Under the pieces are notes generated by a model. It saw only the letters and a list, made by a program, of their open reading frames with translations. It searched no databases and was not told the origin of the DNA. Of a stretch of 16,691 nucleotides of DNA, positions 14,266 through 16,691 are shown one piece after another (positions within the stretch are counted from its first letter, which is position 1; the number at the start of each line of letters is the position of its first letter). This stretch comes from Steroidobacteraceae bacterium (GTDB taxonomy: Bacteria > Pseudomonadota > Gammaproteobacteria > Steroidobacterales > Steroidobacteraceae), in the NCBI GenBank assembly GCA_025927665.1, contig JAICKZ010000024.1:1-16691 (forward strand), read 5' to 3'. The position numbers and the translations under genes are program-made.

Positions 14266-16305
14266 TCACATAACTCTAGCGACATAGGAGGTTTCAGAGC
14301 ATGGTAATACTGGTGCTTTTGTGTAGGCACGCCAACAAACACGTATGGTATCCAGAATAATGATCCATAGTAGCAATGTGAAAAACGCCGCCAGCACCGC
14401 GTCCAATCGTTGATTAAATATAAGTTGCGATGCAATGGATAATTGCGCTGTTGGCAACTTGCCTGCCATCAACTTGTTCGCCATCGCATCGGCGGCAGCA
14501 ATAAAACCAACGCGTGGTTGCGAGGAAAATATTTTTTCGTACGCCGCACTGGTAGTCACAATTGCCAACCATGCAAGTGGCAGCGCTGTGATCCAAGCAT
14601 ATTTAAGTTTGCCTTGTTTCACCAGAACGCCTGTGACCACACACAATGCGATGGCAGCCAGCATTTGATTGGCAATACCGAATAGCGGCCAAAGAATATT
14701 CACTCCACCATTGGGATCAATCACGCCTATATAAAGAAAATATCCCCAGCCAGCCACAATCAACGCGCTGCTGATCAAAATGGATGGATACCATGAAGTA
14801 TTGCTCATGGGTTTCCATAGATGGCCAAGAAAATCCTGCAGCATGAAACGACCTACGCGTGTACCTGCATCCAGTGTGGTGAGAATAAACACCGCTTCGA
14901 ACATGATAGCAAAGTGATACCACGCCGCGAGCAGACCTTTGCCGAAGGCACTGGATAAGATGCTTGCCATTCCCACTGCAAGTGAAGGCGCACCACCGGT
15001 GCGTGCAAACAAAGTGGTCTCGCCCATCTGTGTGGCTAATGCCTGCATTTGATCCACACTCACCGGAAAATGCCAATCGTTGGTAATTTTTGCCACTGCA
15101 TCAATCGGCAATGTTCCCACAATGCCGGCGGGACTGTTGATCGCAAAGTAAACACCAGGATCGAGTAGTGCAGCGGCAATTAAAGCCGCAATTGCCACGC
15201 ATGATTCCAACACCATGCTGCCATAACCAACTAAACGTACATCATTTTCGCTGGTGAGCAATTTCGGTGTGGTGCCACTGGCAACCAATGCATGAAAACC
15301 CGAGATCACTCCGCAGGCAATAGTGATAAACAAAAACGGAAATACTTTGCCAGCAAACACCGGACCCGTACCATCAATGAACTGCGTGATGGCGGGCATT
15401 TTTAATTCAGGATGCACAACGATAACTGCGATCATTAACAAACCAATGGTGCCTAATTTTAAGAACGTAGATAAATAATCACGTGGTGCTAACAACAACC
15501 ACACTGGCAACACCGCAGCAACCATGCCATAGGCAATGATGCACCAGGCAAGCGGCAAGCCATTCAGATCAAATGCATTAGACAAGGCTGGATATGAATG
15601 CAATGCACCACCACCCATCACTGCAGCCAGCAATAGACTTACACCGAGTAACGAAGCTTCAATCACGCGACCAGGACGAATATTGCGCAAGTACAAGCCA
15701 ATCAATACTGCTGTGGGAATGGTCATTGTTATCGTAAAGGTCGCCCAAGGACTATGCTTCATCGCATTCACGACCACTAGTCCTAACACTGCGATCAAGA
15801 TAATCATGATCATCAACGTACCAACCATCGCGGCATAACCGCCGACCGGTCCTAACTCATCGCGCGCCATTTGTCCCAAGCTACGGCCATCACGCCGCAT
15901 TGACATAAACAACACCATCATATCCTGTACGCACCCGGTGACCACCGCGCCAACCAGTATCCACAATGCACCGGGTAAGTATCCAAACTGCACCGCCAAT
16001 GTGGGGCCAATCAATGGACCGGGACCGGCGATGGCTGCAAAATGATGTCCAAACACAATCCATTTATTGGTGGGAACAAAATCACGACCATTGTTGTTAC
16101 GCTCTGCAGGCGTTATGCGCGTGGCATCGACCATCAATACTTTCGCGGCTATCCATGCGCTGTAAAACCGATAACCCAGCATGTAGATACAAATGCCAGC
16201 AACCACAATCCAGAGTGAATTGATATGTTCACCACGGATGATCGCAACACCGCCAACAGCAAACGCACCGAGCAAAGTAATGAATATCCAGAATATCTTT
16301 TTCAT
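14266..16305 (-). CDS. cstA: Carbon starvation protein CstA, pyruvate/peptide transporter
   Basis: 679-residue polytopic inner-membrane protein. The start is ATG 16305 (MKKIFWIFITLLG); a TTG at 16344 would add 13 unlikely residues. The conserved CstA signature GHHFAAIAGPGPLIGP lies at residues 86-101, preceded by RDFVPTNKW. Later signatures are FLFITIACGVISGFHALVASGTTPKLL (the characteristic SGFHALVASGTTPK element) and MFEAVFILTTLDAGTRVGRF. The C-terminal third fits the CstA five-helix domain. Many hydrophobic helices are visible. E. coli CstA and BtsT import pyruvate, and CstA is induced on carbon starvation; peptide uptake has also been proposed. The next gene is the YbdD-like partner, and a MarR regulator precedes it on the same strand, with an AT-rich dyad between. 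Confidence 0.96.
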   Translation of the reverse strand: MKKIFWIFITLLGAFAVGGVAIIRGEHINSLWIVVAGICIYMLGYRFYSAWIAAKVLMVDATRITPAERNNNGRDFVPTNKWIVFGHHFAAIAGPGPLIGPTLAVQFGYLPGALWILVGAVVTGCVQDMMVLFMSMRRDGRSLGQMARDELGPVGGYAAMVGTLMIMIILIAVLGLVVVNAMKHSPWATFTITMTIPTAVLIGLYLRNIRPGRVIEASLLGVSLLLAAVMGGGALHSYPALSNAFDLNGLPLAWCIIAYGMVAAVLPVWLLLAPRDYLSTFLKLGTIGLLMIAVIVVHPELKMPAITQFIDGTGPVFAGKVFPFLFITIACGVISGFHALVASGTTPKLLTSENDVRLVGYGSMVLESCVAIAALIAAALLDPGVYFAINSPAGIVGTLPIDAVAKITNDWHFPVSVDQMQALATQMGETTLFARTGGAPSLAVGMASILSSAFGKGLLAAWYHFAIMFEAVFILTTLDAGTRVGRFMLQDFLGHLWKPMSNTSWYPSILISSALIVAGWGYFLYIGVIDPNGGVNILWPLFGIANQMLAAIALCVVTGVLVKQGKLKYAWITALPLAWLAIVTTSAAYEKIFSSQPRVGFIAAADAMANKLMAGKLPTAQLSIASQLIFNQRLDAVLAAFFTLLLWIIILDTIRVCWRAYTKAPVLPCSETSYVARVM

Positions 16306-16343
16306 AAAATTATTTTTCAAATGTAAATGAAATATAAACCCCA

Positions 16344-16360
16344 ATAAAACTCGATTTTAT
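16344..16360. promoter_or_regulatory. AT-rich dyad upstream of cstA
   Basis: ATAAAA (16344-16349), CTCGA, TTTTAT (16355-16360) forms a perfect 6-bp inverted repeat about 40 bases before the cstA ATG. Its size and AT content fit a MarR-type operator, and a MarR gene lies just upstream. The minus strand also has TATAAA-like -10 sequence here, so the dyad may overlap the promoter. Binding is inference only. Confidence 0.35.
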
Positions 16361-16469
16361 AAGAGTGAATGCAGCTCATAATGATATCACCAACATGTTA
16401 CCTATAATTCAGACATCGTTCTCTCCAACGTTGTGTCTTGAATAGTCGTCGCTGATTACCTCTGACTCT

Positions 16470-16691
16470 TTATTGCACTCTCTCAATTAATTCTGTCAAA
16501 AATGTACCAAATACAGCGCGTTGGCTTTTGGATAAAAAAGACAGTGCATCTTGCTCGAAAGTTTGAATAACCTTGCTTACGGCATTGCAACGCTTCGTGC
16601 CTATCGGTGTTAACACAATGACGTAGGCACGGCGATCAGAAGGATGCGACTTACGTTCTACCCAGCCCCGCTTTTCCAATTCATCTAGCAA
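16470..16691 (-). CDS. MarR-family transcriptional regulator, 5' end cut by window edge
   Basis: C-terminal 73 residues of a MarR-type winged-helix regulator; the recognition-helix and N-terminal part lie beyond the right edge. The visible LDELEKRGWVERKSHPSDRRAYVIVLTPIG is the classical end of the recognition helix followed by the wing, with the conserved DRR. The remainder (AVSKVIQTFEQDALSFLSKSQRAVFGTFLTELIERV) is the long C-terminal dimerisation helix. MarR dimers usually repress nearby genes and release DNA upon ligand or oxidant binding. It is encoded 164 bases upstream of cstA on the same strand, so control of cstA-ybdD is plausible but not shown. Its own start and ligand cannot be assessed. 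Confidence 0.9.
   Translation of the reverse strand: MLDELEKRGWVERKSHPSDRRAYVIVLTPIGTKRCNAVSKVIQTFEQDALSFLSKSQRAVFGTFLTELIERVQ

Noticed and set aside
14253..14435. N-terminal extension of the ybdD-like ORF into cstA
   Set aside because: These residues overlap the cstA 3' end, do not match the YbdD family, and the family length fits the short start.

Overview
The window reads as chromosomal DNA of a moderately AT-rich gammaproteobacterium. The support is the combination of a Pseudomonas-type RIO1 kinase, MetZ (the O-succinylhomoserine route to methionine), CstA with a YbdD/YjiX small partner, and a glycine-tailed RRM protein. Genes are closely packed with ATGA-type overlaps. I see no rRNA, tRNA, insertion sequence, phage gene or CRISPR array, and no species can be named.

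Layout from left to right. (1) 1-627, minus: 3'-truncated RIO1-like kinase. (2) 1041-3678, plus: PilZ-domain protein, small secreted protein of unknown role, ADP-ribose-pyrophosphatase-like Nudix hydrolase, and a small hypothetical. (3) 3715-4961, minus: a translationally coupled pair of uncharacterised proteins. (4) 5306-5647, minus: RRM protein with a polyglycine tail, followed by a strong rho-independent terminator. Upstream of it is a GC-rich block of nested inverted repeats (5729-5912). (5) 6016-7203, minus: metZ, divergent from a plus-strand FIST sensory-domain protein (7302-8501). (6) 8616-13697, minus: a three-gene overlapping cassette transcribed SNF2 helicase -> SWIM zinc-finger protein -> ATP-grasp ligase. 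(7) 14049-16691, minus: 5'-truncated MarR regulator -> CstA carbon-starvation (pyruvate) transporter -> YbdD-like 67-aa protein.

Most genes are housekeeping or nutrient-response functions. The MarR-CstA-YbdD run looks like a regulated transport unit with an AT-rich dyad before cstA. The strongest candidate for something new is the SNF2-SWIM-ATP-grasp cassette. SNF2 plus SWIM is a known bacterial pairing, but I know of no described role for a D-Ala-D-Ala-ligase-type ATP-grasp enzyme coupled to it by a 4-base overlap. The coupled pair at 3715-4961 and the structured block at 5729-5912 are the next most interesting. All functional statements rest on reading motifs by eye; no database search was possible.
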